Below, in pieces: positions 26,501 through 41,500 of a stretch of DNA of 64,000 nt. Where the stretch lies: NCBI GenBank assembly GCA_033239525.1, contig BSYO01000035.1, forward strand, positions 4,748,627-4,812,626, given 5' to 3'. Below the pieces are notes generated by a model. It made no database searches, was not told where the DNA came from, and worked only from the letters and a program-made list of their open reading frames with translations. Positions within the stretch are counted from its first letter, which is position 1. Every line of letters starts with the position of its first letter. The position numbers and the translations under genes are program-made. Origin of the DNA: Nepenthes gracilis. Taxonomy: Eukaryota; Streptophyta; Magnoliopsida; Caryophyllales; Nepenthaceae.

Positions 26501-29500
26501 CAATTGCTAGACAGCAGTCTCTTGGACGAGCTGGTCTAATGAGCCTTGTGGAATGCATATCTTCTGCGAGCGTTTCTCCACCAATCTGCACAGTTGGGAT
26601 AGATAATAGCCATGACAGTCAAACAAAATGTTGTAGAGATGACTTAACTGATGTACTGGCAACAAGATCTCCTGAAACTTGTCTATGCAACGAAAAGACA
26701 GATTTCATTGACGGGTTAAGATTTCTTGTTCAAAGTGGCAAACAACACTTCAATCCTAATTATCGTCTCAGAGGTCTTGAATCTCAATCTGGTCAATAAC
26801 TGAATTGATATTGTATAAAATTATCTTGAATATACTGATATGTGGACTATGTCTTACCTGAAACCTTTTCTATGGCTACCAGTTTGTGAGAAAGCCTTGG
26901 AGGCAGCTGCTTCAGTGGTCTGTGCACGTGAACTGCCCCTTGCGATACTTATGCACTTTGTATCAGCTTTGCCTCACGAATTTACTGATGTTGGTGGTAT
27001 GTGAATTACTTGTGGTCTAGCAATAGTTGCAGTTTAACCTTTTTAATTTTCCTTTTTTTGTTCCTTTTTTATTGGGTAGTATTTCTTTTATCTGGATTTG
27101 TATCTCTGATTCACACAGTGGATCTGCATTATGGATGAACAGTCGAACTCATCATCTGATTACTTGTACCCAAATTGTTGAATGTAAATCTTAAGCCTTG
27201 CACTTATACCACTGAAGCCTTTTGTCTAAAATTTATTTCTTATGACAATCTTGCCTGTGGGAGGTGGTATTTAGCACTACACATGCTGCTGTTTTTTTAT
27301 TTTGCAAATTACAAGGCCAATAACTATCGAAGGGGAAAGGGGTGAGACTCGAACCCGTATCATGTACAGATTTTCACTATTGGCTCTTATAGAAGCCCGG
27401 CGTCTCAATAATAATTCCTTGTGATATCTGTCAAAAAATTTGCGTATGCTTCCATTCACCTGAACAACATAATCTAAATTTTGCTGTTGATTTATGGGTA
27501 CTGGATTTGGTGGTTTTGTTAACTGCACTGTGGGGTGTGGCTGATGGGTGCTGGGTTGGGGAACATTTCAAATAGATTTTTTTGCTACCACTTTGGCTAT
27601 TTGAATTAAGAATAATGAAAAACAAGTTGCAAAAAGTATAGTTATTTTCTGGCTGATGAATTGAAGCAGTGGTGAAGAAGCCCACAAAATATTGGTAGGT
27701 TTTCAGCATGAATGGTGCTAAATCACGAACAAGAGAGTAGCACCAAAAATTATTGAAAAATCTCCCATAATATATAATAGCTTAACCATGAGTCAGTCTG
27801 TAAGGTACTCAAATTCGAAATGATGCTTATTGAGAATAGGAATCCTTGTTATCAAAGGATTTTCTGCTATTACTTTCTTGATTATCGTGATAACCTTGAT
27901 TCTTTTATCAAACGAACATCCATGTATATTTCTACCTTTTCTCTGTGACTCTTCTTCTCCATTTCCTTATCTCTGTTATGTTCAGTTGAATCCTCCATTT
28001 TTGTCATTTAGAGATTAGCTTTATCTCCCCTTGTTGAGTATTGATTGTTTAAAAAGATGGAATAGCAGGGAAGTTGTGGAAATATTGTTGGAGTATGAAC
28101 TTTACTCGTGTATGGTAATTTGTTGCTAAATTATATTACAATTGGCAGCACTTTTTCTAGGTGATATAAATGAATCATATGCTTTACTGTGTTTGCTTTC
28201 CCATCAAGTTGTATTATCACCTTCTCCTGTGGCAAGAAAATATGAAAATAACGGGATTCTATGTATGTAAGAATCTATGTATATTACTCAGGTTGTTTCT
28301 GATATCCCCTTTTCTCTGTTTGTTGTCTCTCTGTTTTTGTAGGTCCTTTAAGAATTGAAATAGAGGAATGGCTAGTGGGGTTATGTAAAAAGGAGTGTGC
28401 TGTGAACTGCTGTAATAACACAATGCAACTTCTGCGGAGTCTCTGTGACTTCTGTAACAAATTTACCTATAGCAATTCTTTTGTCAATTCTTTGGATTAT
28501 GATGATGAAGACTTGGTTTCTTGGAGATCTGAATCTGAAAGATGGGCTAGACTACTTTTTCTTCTTACCAAGGAAGAACAACATTTAGAACCTGTGTTTA
28601 TGGTAATTTTAAGGCTTATGTTCTTCCTTCCTCCTTTTTTCCTTCCCCTCCGCTGTTCTATTGTTTCTCTTGAGTGCTGCTAGATGTTATACCTAAGTGT
28701 TAAAGGTCCTATCCTTGCGTGAAATTCAATCAATGGAATTGAAGGGGTTAAGATGTTTTAATGATATTTTTGTACCGTTTTTTTGTGTTGGAGGAGGGGC
28801 ATTGTCAACTATGTGCTTTGGGCTACCATAATTTATGACATTGGTATTGTAGTCATAAGTCCCTTGAAACATGCTTTGAATTTTCGGCTTAATATGTTGA
28901 TTGATGATTGTTAACTATTTTTTATGACTATACTACATAATTTTTTATGTTATCTTGTTATTCTTTTTTTAAGAAATTATTATCACGGAAATGGCCTCTT
29001 TGCAATGTGTCGCTGTTTGAATTTTATAACCATCAAACTGTACAGCACATCCGTTCTTGTTGGGAGCTGAACGCCAGCCAAGTTGACCCTTAAGCACACT
29101 TAAATATTGAGGTCAATCTTGGGATGTAACTGTGAAAATTACACCAGTATCGAGTATGTTGAATACAAACAAGTAATCAGCCATAATAGGCAACAATTAG
29201 ATATAGAAGAAGATTATTAGAATTCATTTCCTCATATAGAGGATTTTAGATTTTTTGACCTTTGAAACTAATATGCATTGAAAGTCTCCAATTTTTATAA
29301 TAGGGTATCAAATATTTTTATAATATTAAAGTTCAAATTAAATCCACCTAAATTTTTAGAAAAATTCAAGGATATGAAAAAAATTATGTAACAATTACAT
29401 AATTCGGTTTGGATTCTAACATCTTCCCCCTATTAAGCTGTTGACGTTCTCGTTGACTTAATCTTCAGGATAGCTTTGACCTCTCATCTATTTAGTCTCA

Positions 29501-32500
29501 CATCTTGTAAATTCCCAACATGTTTCTTTTGTTAGTCTACCCTTCCATTTCATAAGCACTTCTAATGTGGACATTACATCAAATATTTCAAGAGATTTTA
29601 AAAGATATTATAATTTTATTGGCTTTTATTTGTTTTACTTATTGGACAAGATTCTAGTTTGATTTTATTGTGATTTCTTCTAATTTGATTTTATTTTATT
29701 GTGATTTCTTATTTTTAGTAACAGTTAATTTGTTACCAAATTATTTTAAGCCTAATATTTCTCTTTATAAAGACCCTATACTCTAATTTTTGGATTATTG
29801 ATGAATGAATGAATATTTTGAGAAATTGAATGCAATTGGCTATTTGTGACTTCCCTCCTCTTCCCCTTGGTTTGACCTCTTTTTTCTCTTTACCCCTCTA
29901 GTCTTTGTTCTTGTCTCTTCCCCTCTATTGCTCTTCTCTTTACTTTTTTTCTCATCCCTACATTAAATTAGTATTAGAGATAAAGTCCTATCCTTTTTGC
30001 CTTCAGCTATATCACCACCACACTAGCAACAGTAACATCCCCATTCCCACTAGCACCGTTACCACCCCACCAGTCCCACCATCCACTGTCTAGCCTGTCG
30101 CGTTCGTCCCGTGCAACTAGCAGTATCACCGTCCCACACCATCACATCCAGTTCGCCTCTTCCTCTGGCAAGCGGTATATCCTCTATTTCTGCTTTCTGA
30201 TTATTTTGAGCCACATAAAAAAAATACTTTTTCTATTTCCATAAAAAAAAAGTGTTTTGTTTTGGAAAAAAAAAAAGAGAGAGCGAGATGAGCACTGTCT
30301 CTGTGAAAAAAAAAAAAAACAAACAAACAGAGAAGCAGAGACCCATTTCTCTGCATCCCTGCCTCAACCAAGGAGGCAGCGCCATTCGAAGCAGCAACCA
30401 ACGCCGATGAAGCATTCGCATTCGGCGTCGCCGCCACAATCGGAGGCAGAATGCGCCGGAACCCTCCTCCACATCCTTACTGACCACCATGACCTCCAAC
30501 TCCTCGGTCGCCCCCAAGCCAAATCACACCCAAACGGCAATCCAAACATTTCGAGACCCACATCAACCACTCACCCTAAACTCTTATCAATCGCCACCCA
30601 GTGCCCTAAAATTCTAACCGATCACCACCCAGCAACCCAACTCCACCACCATCACTGAAACAAACCTACCCAAACACTCGAGCCGAGACCGATCGAAAAC
30701 CCTAGCCTCCACCATCCTTTAGAAAAAAAAAACCAAAAGAGAGTAGAAAGAGAGAAGTCCCAAGTCAGATTAATCCGATTCTTCATCTACATCGTCGTTG
30801 TCTTCACGTCTTCATCTCCATCCTCGTCGTCATCTTCTTCGCCTGTGTTTGTCTTCGTCGTCACTTCCTCGCCGTCGTCGTCGCCGTTGCCGTTGCTATT
30901 GCAGCTGCCGTCTGAGAGGGAGATTGCACACTGAGTAGCTGCGCCGCTCCTCTCTCTCTCTGCGTGCTTTGAGGTTGAGGAAGGTAAAGAAAATAAAAGG
31001 CACGTGATAATCTTAAAAAAAAGGGGGAAACAAATAGTAGTAGATTCTCATTACAAGACAATATCAAACAAGCGGATCATATCATCTTCGAGGTAGTCTT
31101 AACAAGTAGATTAGATCATCTCCAGGTGTGTTTGTTCTATTTTCTTTTTGTGTAACATATTTTGTTTATCTTTAATAGTATTTAATTTTATCTACGTGTG
31201 TTATTTTATTGCCAAAAAACATTCTTTCATGTCCTCTCACTACCTTACGTTTGACACACATTGATTGTCATTGATCATTGCTTTATAATTTTAATAGATT
31301 AGCAATACTAGTTTGTATGATTTGAACCATACAAAATCTCACAAAAAAAAAAAAAAAATTAATTGACTTAGATTGTCTCAATTGTTTATTGATCTCAACT
31401 CTGTTAGTTGTATTGGTGCTGTATGCACTTACGAAGTGGTCGAATTCTTTCCTACAATATCCCAAACCTAATCATGGACTCTGACCAATTTAAAATTCTA
31501 AGTCACTAATCAGCACAATTAGCTTTCCACTAACAACAATTGCAAGACCACCTAATGGCCATTCAAACTGACCTGGCTACGACTCGTCAAACCAATTTGG
31601 ATCTCGCAAATCGAGTTGCCACTTTGAAAATAGGGCCGCATTCATCAAATGATGACAACTCTGGTGCATCCTATAATAAGGCTCACCGATGCAGACAAGG
31701 TAGTCAAGCCCCTCGTAGACGCAATCACAGGCCCTGATGCTCTGATCAAGAGTGGGACCTGGATGATCACCCTTTTAAAAATATCAAACTGGATGCCCTT
31801 ACTTTTGATAGCTACTTGGACCCTTGAGTTTTCACTCAATAGGTACGGGATATGGATCCTTTCTTTGAATGATATAGCGTGTCAGAAGACAGGAGAGTTC
31901 AATTTGCTAGCCTTATGTTGACCGAAAATGCTCAATTATATTGGAAAAGTGTTGAGGACCTCCTTCTTAGACGTCAGGCCACCCCTGTTCAGAGTTGGGT
32001 TGAAATGAAACGATACCTTCAAGAGAAGTATTTACCTCGCTCCTACTATAGCAATTTACTCAATCAGTGGAATGCCTTTCGACTGGGTAATCGATCCATC
32101 AGAGTACGTGACTTAATTTGATGATTTTTGAATGAGATGTCGCATCATTGAGGACGAGGCCATGACGTTGAGTAGGTTCTTGCAAGGACTACACGAGGAT
32201 CTTAGGAGAGAACTTGTCCTTCGTGGAGTTACAACTTTGGACAATGCATATAATCTAGTCCGAGACTTTGAATTAGTCACCCGGACACCCCACCATCAAC
32301 CCATAGTGCACACTCTTGCCACCAATTCTAAGTCTGTCTTAGGATCTCCTCATTCCACCATTGTTCCTACAAGGGAAGCCCGAGGAAAGGATGTTGAAGC
32401 CCCGAAAAGAAAATTTAAATTACAGTGCTTCAACTGTAAATGTTTTGGACATATTTCTTTCAAATGTCCGAATAAAGCTTTATTAATTGACGGACAAAAT

Positions 32501-35500
32501 GAAATAAATGAGGAACCCTTTAAAGAATAAGTCTATGAACCCAAGTTAGAGGAGTTTGATGACTTGAATGATGATGACATTGACACATTTGTGAGCTACA
32601 TTCGGCTTACTCCCTCCAGTTTAGACTCTTGTTCTTCCTTCATTGATACACCATTTATGGGCTTTGTGTGATACATCTTGACACAATCCAAAGAGGCTGA
32701 TCATTGGCGTCGTCACGCTATCTTTCACATTTACATCAAAATGAATGAGAAGGCTTATAAGGTTATCGTGGATAGCGGTAGTTATATCAATGCGATCCCC
32801 GCTAACACTATTTCTCGTTTGGGGTTAATGACGGTCCCACACCCTAGTCCATGCGGCGTCTCTTGGATTGACACATCTTTATATCCGTTAAAAAATATTG
32901 TCTTGTACCCATTCAATTTTTAGAATACAAAGATCACATTTAGTGTAACGTTATCCCAATAGACATGGGTCATGTCATTCTCGGGCGTCCTTAGCTATAC
33001 GACTTGGATGTGACAATCTATGATCGTTCTAATTCCTACTCTTTGTTTACTAGGGAAAGAAGATTTGCCTCTATCCCCTACCCCCAAAACCGACGACTCC
33101 CAATAAAGAAAGGATTGTGGTAGTGATCAAAGGATTATATATTATTAGTTCCACAACATTTGAATGGGCCGCTATCAAGTGAGTCAGTTGTGTTCGCCGT
33201 TGTCGTCCTCGAAACCCTTCGGAACTCTTCCATACCAATTTCTAATGAGGTTCGTCAAATTCTTCAAAACTTTTAAAATGTCTTGCCTGAGGACTTCCCC
33301 AATCACTTACCACCTTTGCGTGAAATTCAACGTGTTATTGATTTCACTCCAAGTGCATCACTCTCAAACCTCCCTCATTATAGTATGAATCGTACTGAAC
33401 ATGCTGAACTCCAGAGACAAGTAAAAAAACTCATCTGCAAGAGATTTGTTTGAGAAAGTATGAGTCCTTGTATGGTATCCGCTCTCTTAACACCTAAGAA
33501 GGATGGGTCTTGGAGAATGTGTGTTGATAGTAGAGTAATCAATAAAATCACCGTGAAATATCGTTTTCCCATTCCTAGGCCTGATGACATGTTAGATATA
33601 ATGGCTGGTGCCACAATCTTTTCCAAAATAGATTTAAAAGTGGTTACCACCAAATTAAAATTCATTCAGGGGATGAGTGGAAAACAACTTTCAAAAAAAA
33701 GGACGACCTCTATGAATGGTTGGTCATGCCTTTTGGGCTCTTTAACGCGCCAAGCACTTTCATGAGAGTCATGATCTAGACTTTACGGCCTTTCATGGGA
33801 CAGTTTCTAGTGGCTTATTTTGATGATATCCTCATTTATAGTAAGACCGAGGAGCAACATGTAGAACATCTCACACAGGTTTGTCTTACTCTTCAAAAAG
33901 AAAGCTTGTTTGCCAGCCTTAATAAATGTTCCTTCTTCTCAGACAAAGTGGCTTTCTTGGACTTTATTGTTTCTTCTGATGTGGTTTTTGCCAACTCTGC
34001 GAAGATCCAGGCAATTATAAATTGGCCGGAACCCAAATCCATCCATGAAGTTCGAAATTTTCACGGCTTGGCCACATTTTATCGCCGGTTCATCAAGGGC
34101 TTTAGCATCATCATGGCTCCCCTCACTGAGTGCATGAAGAAGGGTGACTTCATCTAGTCTCCCGATACTATCAAAGCTTTCAAACTCATCAAAAAAAGGA
34201 TGATAGCATCTCCCGTCATGCGACTTCCTGACTTCTCCAAAGTGTTTGAAGTAGAGTGTGATGTGTTAAGTGCAAGAATAAGAGTTCTTAGTCGAGAACG
34301 CTACCCAATCTCCTATTTTAGCGAAAAGTTGAATGATGCTAAACGACGATACTCTACTTATGATAAAGAGTTGTATGCCGTCGTACGGGCCTTACGCTAC
34401 TGGCACCATTACTTGCTACCTCAAGAGTTTGTCCTCTATTCGGATCATGAAGCTCTTTGGTTCTTCAGCTCTTAGAAAAAATTAAATTATAGGCACGGTC
34501 GGTGGATCGAGTATTTACAAGTTTATTCTTTTATCCTGAAGCATAAGAAAGGAGTTGAGAACCAAGTGGCCGATGCCTTAAGCCATCGTTTGGCCTTACT
34601 ATCTATTGTTCAAGTTAAAATTATTCGCTTTGAAAGGCTTAAGGAAGAATATAGTTCTGGCTTGATTTTAGCAAAATCTTTCTCGCTTTATAGTGTGGGC
34701 ACTTGGACACCATGGACGGATTTCGTCTTCAGCATGGGTACTTATTCCGAGTTAATAAACTTTGCATCCTGAAAACGTCTGTCTGACACTTCATAGTTTG
34801 GGAAGTTCATACTGGAGGTTTATCCGGTCATTTTGGATGTGATAAGACAATTGAGGAGGTTAAGCGACAATTATATTAGCCTAATTTAAAGAAAGACGTG
34901 GCCAAGATCGTCAGTACTTGTTGAACATGCGAACTAGCCAAACACACAAAGCAAAACACTGGCCTCTACACCCCTCTCCTTGTACCTCATGGTCCATGGC
35001 AAGACGTAAGTATGGACTTTGTGCTAGGGCTTTCACATGCCCCTAAGAAGCATGATTCCCTTTTTGTCGTTGTGGATCGTTTTTCTAAAATGGCCCACTT
35101 CGTTCCTTGTAATAAGACTGCCGATACTTCTTGAGTTGTTCGTCTTTACTTTGCTGAGATTGTCAACCTGTATAATCTTCCTAAGACCATTGTTTCTGAT
35201 AGAGATGTTTTACCAGCCATTTTTGGAGGACCCTGTGGCACATGATCGGTACCAAACTGAAATTTTTCACTGCATACTATCCTCAGACAGATGGTTAAAT
35301 TGAAGTTGTCAATCGAAGTTTAGGTAACTTATTACGGTATTTGGTCCAAGAGCATCTTAGGAATTGGGACTTGATCCTTCCCACTGCTCAACTTGCATAT
35401 AATAGTTTTTTTAATAGATCCCTCGGTATGAGTTCATTTGAAGTTGTGCATGGTTACAAACCCCGAAAATCATTGGACTTTATCCTGATGTCTCCACATA

Positions 35501-38500
35501 TTAGTGTGTCCATGACGGTCGAAGCTTTTGCACAACACCTTCATGATTTACACATCGAGATTAATAAACAATTAGTGGCAATTAATGCTTCATACAAATT
35601 TCATGCTGATTCCCATAAAAGACACGTTGAATTCAATGTAGGAGATTATGTTATGGTTCGTATCAGACCAGAACGGCGCCTACCTGGGCACGTCTCTAAA
35701 TTGTAGGCTCGTAATGTTGGTCCATTTAAAATTTTACAGCGGATTGGATTAAATGTATATATTCTTGACATTCCATCTCATTTTAGTTTTCATCATATTT
35801 TTAATGTGGAAGATTCAATTACGTATAAAGGCAACTCTTCCCCACCTGTGGATCCCCTTGCCACCCCCTGCGTGCACCACCTATTGACCGTCCGTCCTCC
35901 CCTACGCCACTCTCCTTTCTCCTGACACACCACGATAAAATTGACGCTATTTTAGATGAGCAGATTATGTTTACCAGGGATGGAACTATTCATCGCTTTA
36001 TTGTTTGTTGGGTTGGCCGACCAGAGTTTGAGAATGCTTGTATCTCTTGAGAGGCATTAAAGGAGTTTGACTCAAATCTTTTGGAGTTCTATTAGAGTCA
36101 GCAGGAGTGCACTTTTTCATGCCCAAGTCCACTTCCTTCCAGAGATATCGGTTGCTCCTTCAGCTTTCGGCCCCCTTTATATGAGTCTACCGCCATCGTC
36201 GAAAGGTTGTCTAGCCGTTTAGCTTGTGGTTGGGGGATTGATTACCGAGGTTTACTCAACGGGTCGAGTCCCAACCACCTGGGAAGAATTGATACGGACA
36301 TCATATCAAATATTTCAAGAGATTTTAAAAGATATTATAATTTTATTGGTTTTTATTTGTTTTACTTATTGAACAAGATTTTAGTTTGATTTTATTGTGA
36401 TTTCTTCTAGTTTGATTTTATTTTATTGTGATTTCTTATTTTTAGCAATAACTAATTTATTACCAAATTATCATAGGCTTAGTATTTCTCTTTATAAAAA
36501 CCCTATACTCTAATTTTTGGATTATTGATGAATGAATGAATATTTTGAGAAATTGAATGCAATTAGCTATTCGTGACTTCACCCTCTCCCCTTAGTTTGA
36601 CATCTTTCTTGTCTCTACCCCTTTAGTCTTTATTCTTGTCTCTACCCCTCTATTGCTCTTCTCTTTACTTTTTCCCTTCTCCCTACATCAACTTCCCTCT
36701 TCTTCTTTCTAATTGATATGGTGACCTTCCATTCTGAAGTGATTTTTTCAACTTCTGCACTAGTGGTGGCTTTAGTCTAATGTTTGTACACTATAACAGA
36801 TTATGTGAAGGATCTTTCATCTTGGGATAATATGGCTTTAAACAGCTCACATGATAGATTAGGTAGACATTTTTCCATTTTGGAGAATTTGTCTTGTACG
36901 AGACCTTCCTCACATAAGCAATGATCTGAATAGAGCCTTCATATTTTCATAGCAGGCGCTTGTCTTTTTTCTTCCTCTGAGGAACCGCATCTGCTATTGT
37001 AGAAGTTTTACCAATACATGATCTCCCACATTAAATTGCAAATGCAATCTCTTCTGATCTACCAACTTCTTCATTCGATGGGATGCTTTCTCCAGGTAGG
37101 TTTTGGAAATCTCTTTGTTTTGCTTCTACTTCCGAGCAAAGTTGTAAGCACGAGGATACTTAACTTTATATGGCTCTGTCACAGTGTGTGGAAGAAGCCA
37201 GCTGCTAATTTATTACATTCTCAAAAGGACTCTTATTTAAAGAAGAACACTTTGGAGTATTAAAACAAAATAGTGCAACATCGAGGATTTTTATTCAATC
37301 CTTGTGACAGGCACTTATGAAATATCGTAGGTACTCCTTGAGTAGGCCCTTGAATTCCTCCGTTTGACCATCAATTTGAGGATGATAGTTCAATGAGATA
37401 TTCAATTCTGAATCGAGTTATCTGAAGTGTGCTAACTAGAAGGATCCGATGAGCGATCATCTTTGTCACTCACAATGTTTTGGGATACTCTCCAATATTT
37501 AATGTTGTATTTAAAGAAAAGGGATGCTATATCCTCCCTCGAACAATCACTTCATGTCAAAACAAAAGTGGAGTACTTTAAAAAGTGGTTCAAGATCACC
37601 AAGATATAGGAGTACTCACCAACTTTAGCCAACCCTGTGATAAAGTCGGGGGAAACACTTCTTCAAGGTCTACTAGGTACAGTGAGAGGTTCGAGCAATC
37701 CTATCAACTTTTGAAATTTAGTCTATCCTGTTGATAAATGAGACATGTCTTCACATAGCTCATCACGTCGTCCTTTTTCTTAGGCCAGTAATAGCCCCTT
37801 TGTAGTAGTCTTAGAGTATACTGTCACCCTGAATGACCATCCCATAGAATTACATGACACTTTCTAATGAGCATCCTTCTTAGCCCTCTAGCCTTAAGTA
37901 TAAAAACCTGGTGCCCCTTCATGAAAATCAATCAGTCGGTAACTCAAAATCTTTGAATCTTTCCTTTCTGAATAAATTGAATTAGAGTCATGACATTTAG
38001 GTCTTTCTCAAGGTTTAACTTTGCTTGTTCTTTGGTGGTCATGGTAATACCACTGGCCGATAGGTGGGTTTTTCAAGACAGGGTGGTAAGATACAATCTT
38101 ATATTAAAGGCGTATGCGGCCTAGTTGCTGCGCCTGGCTTTATGTCCTTGTTTCAAGTTGAATTTCGCTAAAAACTATTGTCATTGAGTCTACTTTGAAG
38201 TTAATTTCGGTTGTGTGGAGATATGATTACCATCAGTGTTTTCGGTTTTTACCATGAACTTGAGCCAAGTAAATAATATCTCCAGGTCTTCAGATAGTGC
38301 ACAATTGCTAGCAATTCTTTCTCCAAGGCTGCATAACGTTGTTTGGTCTTATATAGCTTCCTACTCTTGTAAGCCAATAGATAACCAATGTGTCAGTTTG
38401 CATCTCAAAGTGCTTGGTAACATGTAGGAGGGCTAGCATAGGCTCATTCATTACCGCACACATCAGCTCTTTGAAAACTTGCTGACATTCTTTCGACTAA

Positions 38501-41500
38501 TGCCACTTCCTATCTTTCTTGAATAAATTTGTCAAAGGTGTTAGTTATTTCAAATACCCTTCTTTGAATTGTGAATAGCAGTTATTGAGGTCAAGGAATG
38601 ACCATAGTTCGTTCATACTTATCGAGACTTGCTAATCTGAGATAGCTTGCACTTTTTAAAAATCCATCCCGATCTAACCTCACCTCATGAAGTGTATCGG
38701 GAAGCTGATCTCCTCTTGAGCAAAGGAGCACTTCTCACAGTTCATATTGAGATGATTTTCCTTCAATTTTTGGAACATAAATTTTAGATGTTTTTGGTGA
38801 TCTTCTAGGTTTGAACTATATATCACAATATTGTCCAAGTAGACTACCACAAAATTTGTTCAAGTATTTATGGAATACTTGGTTTATCAACATGCAAAAG
38901 CTGCCGGGATATTAGTCAATCTGTAGGATATTACGAGCCACTTGAAAGCCCCATATCTTGTAACACATACGGTTTTGGCTCGTCTTCCTTTATGATCCTG
39001 ACTTGGTGATAGTTTGACCTCAGGTCAAGCATCGTGAAGCATTTTACATTGTTTAAGCAATCAAACAAATCAATGATCAACGAAATTGGATAATGGTTCT
39101 TTATTCACTTTATTTAGAGCCTTGTAGTTAATGTAAAAATGTAAATTCCCATTTTGCTTCTTCTGAAATGGATTAGGGGCTCCAAAAGGTGATTTTGAAG
39201 GGCGGATTAACCCTAGGTTGATCAATTGATCCTGTTGTCTTCGAAACTCTGCTAGCTCTATGGAGGTACTATGTTGTATGCTCCTCGAGTAGGTGGCTTA
39301 ACCCCTAGTGTTCGTTCGATTTGATAATCCACCGCTCTTTGGGGTGGAAGAACCTTGGGCAATTCAATTGGTATCAACTCATTAAATTCCTTTTAGGAGT
39401 AAGCTAACTTTAGGTGGCGGCGGCAACTCAACCTTAACGTTTTCATTCATTGATAACATCACAAGGAAGGTAGGCCCTCCTTTCTTCATACTTTTTTTTA
39501 GTTGGAGTGCAGATAACACCTTGTCCTTACCCTTCCTCTTGAATTCGTTTGGCCTTTTGAAGGTGCTCATCAAATACAAACCCTCACTTATGAGGAGCAC
39601 TCAGTTTAAGTGGAGTAGGGGCACTACCTTAGTCACCTTTAGGAAGTCCATCCCTAGAATCAGGTCACCATAGGTGCTGCTGTGAAGTTCAACTTCCTGT
39701 TTCACTCTTCAAGTCACATCGACACAGACTTGGAAACACTAATAGTTAGATTTGCCTTTGAGTTCATGGCCTTCATACTACTGCCATATTGTTCCAACAT
39801 TATACCCGATCTATTTGCCTCAGTCTCAGTCACGAAGTAGTAAATGACACCTTATGCAGCTTGACACACAGGAAACACTCACTAAAGGATACCTTCTTAC
39901 TCATCAACGTATTAATGCTCCTTTTAGAGCTTCGGGTGTTCACTGGCGACGAATTTTTTACTTCCCACTGTTGGCTTTGATTTCGTGTTTATTAATGCTA
40001 GATGTACTCTGTGCAAACTTCATTGATGCATTATCACTGTTTCTTTGATTACGATTGTCTCTCTTGATGGCATAGTCAACAAGTCTTTTAGCTGCATTTT
40101 GGACAGAAGTAAAATCTTGCACTCATTGTCTAAATTACTCCATTTGAGCCCACGACTACAAATTATCTATGAAATGAAAGAGATAATTTTTATCAGACAT
40201 GTTTTTGATGTCCAACATGCATGCCGAGAAAGCTTTAACGTAGTCCCTGATTGTCCCCATGTGTTTTAATTTGTTTTAACTTTGTGCTGTGAATTCAATA
40301 TTTTCAGCGTAGAATTGTATCATCAACTCTCTTTTGAAGTGTTCCTATGAGTTGATGTTCAATCTCCCTCGGGCAATTTCTTTATATTTGGTGCGCCTCC
40401 ATAATTTGACATCTTTGGTCAAATACATTGTCGCCATGGAATCCTTGGCCTCATCCGGATCCATATTTGCAGCCTTGAAAAACTATTCCAAATCGAGTAT
40501 GAAATTGTCAAGATCCTTCGAATATCGCGCGCTACCATGCATATGAAGTTTTAGAGGCTTGATTCTGCCACTATTAAAAGCACTACCGTTAGTCGCTGTA
40601 GCACGCACTAGAAGGCTCACCTTACCAGTGAGCTCAACATTTTGTTCTTACAATATTCTTATTGAGTCGTGGAAATCTTCAATTAGGTCCTTGACTACCT
40701 CTTTAAGGGATCTCAATTAGACAATGAGGCTATCCACCTATCTTTCTATCCTACCAAATGATTTATCTCAAGCCTCTAGCTTAATCACCATTCTCTCAAG
40801 AACTTCAAAATGAGTTACTACAGTCGGATAAACCGCAAAAACCATCTAAGTAATCAATTGAATTGAAAGAGTTATATGAGTAGTTGACTGTAGTGTTGTT
40901 TGGGCCATTACTATCTTATTGTATGAGCTTTTCCCAAAATCGAGGCTTTTCTTATGATGCAGGGAAGGGAAAAGTAGGAAAGGGAAGGAGAAGAAACTAA
41001 GAGGAAGGGAAGAAATAGAAGGAGGACTAGAGAGAAGATAAGTCGAGATCAGGAGAGAGAGAATGAATTAGAGAGAAGAGAAGTAGAGAGAGAATGAAAT
41101 CACAATCACGCAATATTTTATTCAACTCATCAATCATACCTCAAATAATAGAGTTTGGGTTCCTTGTATAGAGAAATTCTAATCCTAAGATAATTTGAAA
41201 ACAAATATTATTGCCTAACTAAATATGATATAATTTTCTAAAATAAAAATAAAATCTTTCAAATAAAATAAAATCTTTCACAATTAAATAAAATCAAATT
41301 TTTTCTAATTTGAAATATTTTGATTTGGAATATTTTCAATATCCGCATCATCTTACCACTCCTCTCGTAAGGCTCTAGTACTAGCTTGTATGGTCTAAAT
41401 TTTATAACCACAAAACCCACAGCGCATCCGTTCCTGTTGGGAGTCAAACGTTAGTCAAATTGATCCCCGAGTATACTTAAATATTAAGGTCAATCCCAAA

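Larger units (their letters stand above)
29563..36690 (+). mobile_element. Inner Ty3/gypsy chromovirus-type retrotransposon, plus strand, nested in the outer element
   Basis: LTRs at 29563-29965 and 36290-36690, with exact target duplication ACTTC at 29558-29562 and 36691-36695. The 3' LTR has canonical TG...CA ends; the 5' LTR reads TAATG...CATTA, consistent with G-to-A and C-to-T decay. A PBS-like TAGTATTAGAGA lies at 29969-29980. The two LTRs differ at roughly 9% of sites by my hand alignment, mostly transitions. Gag and pol follow in the standard order. The element cuts the chromodomain region of the outer element in two, so it is the younger insertion. Confidence 0.92.

Noticed and set aside
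27325..27420. Minus-strand GGGTTCGAGTCTCACC resembling a tRNA T-arm/B box
   Set aside because: No A box at a plausible distance and no cloverleaf; not enough for a tRNA or SINE call.
30257..30658. 133-codon proline/histidine-rich frame
   Set aside because: Composition-driven and inside the retrotransposon leader; kept only as a possible captured fragment, not as a gene.
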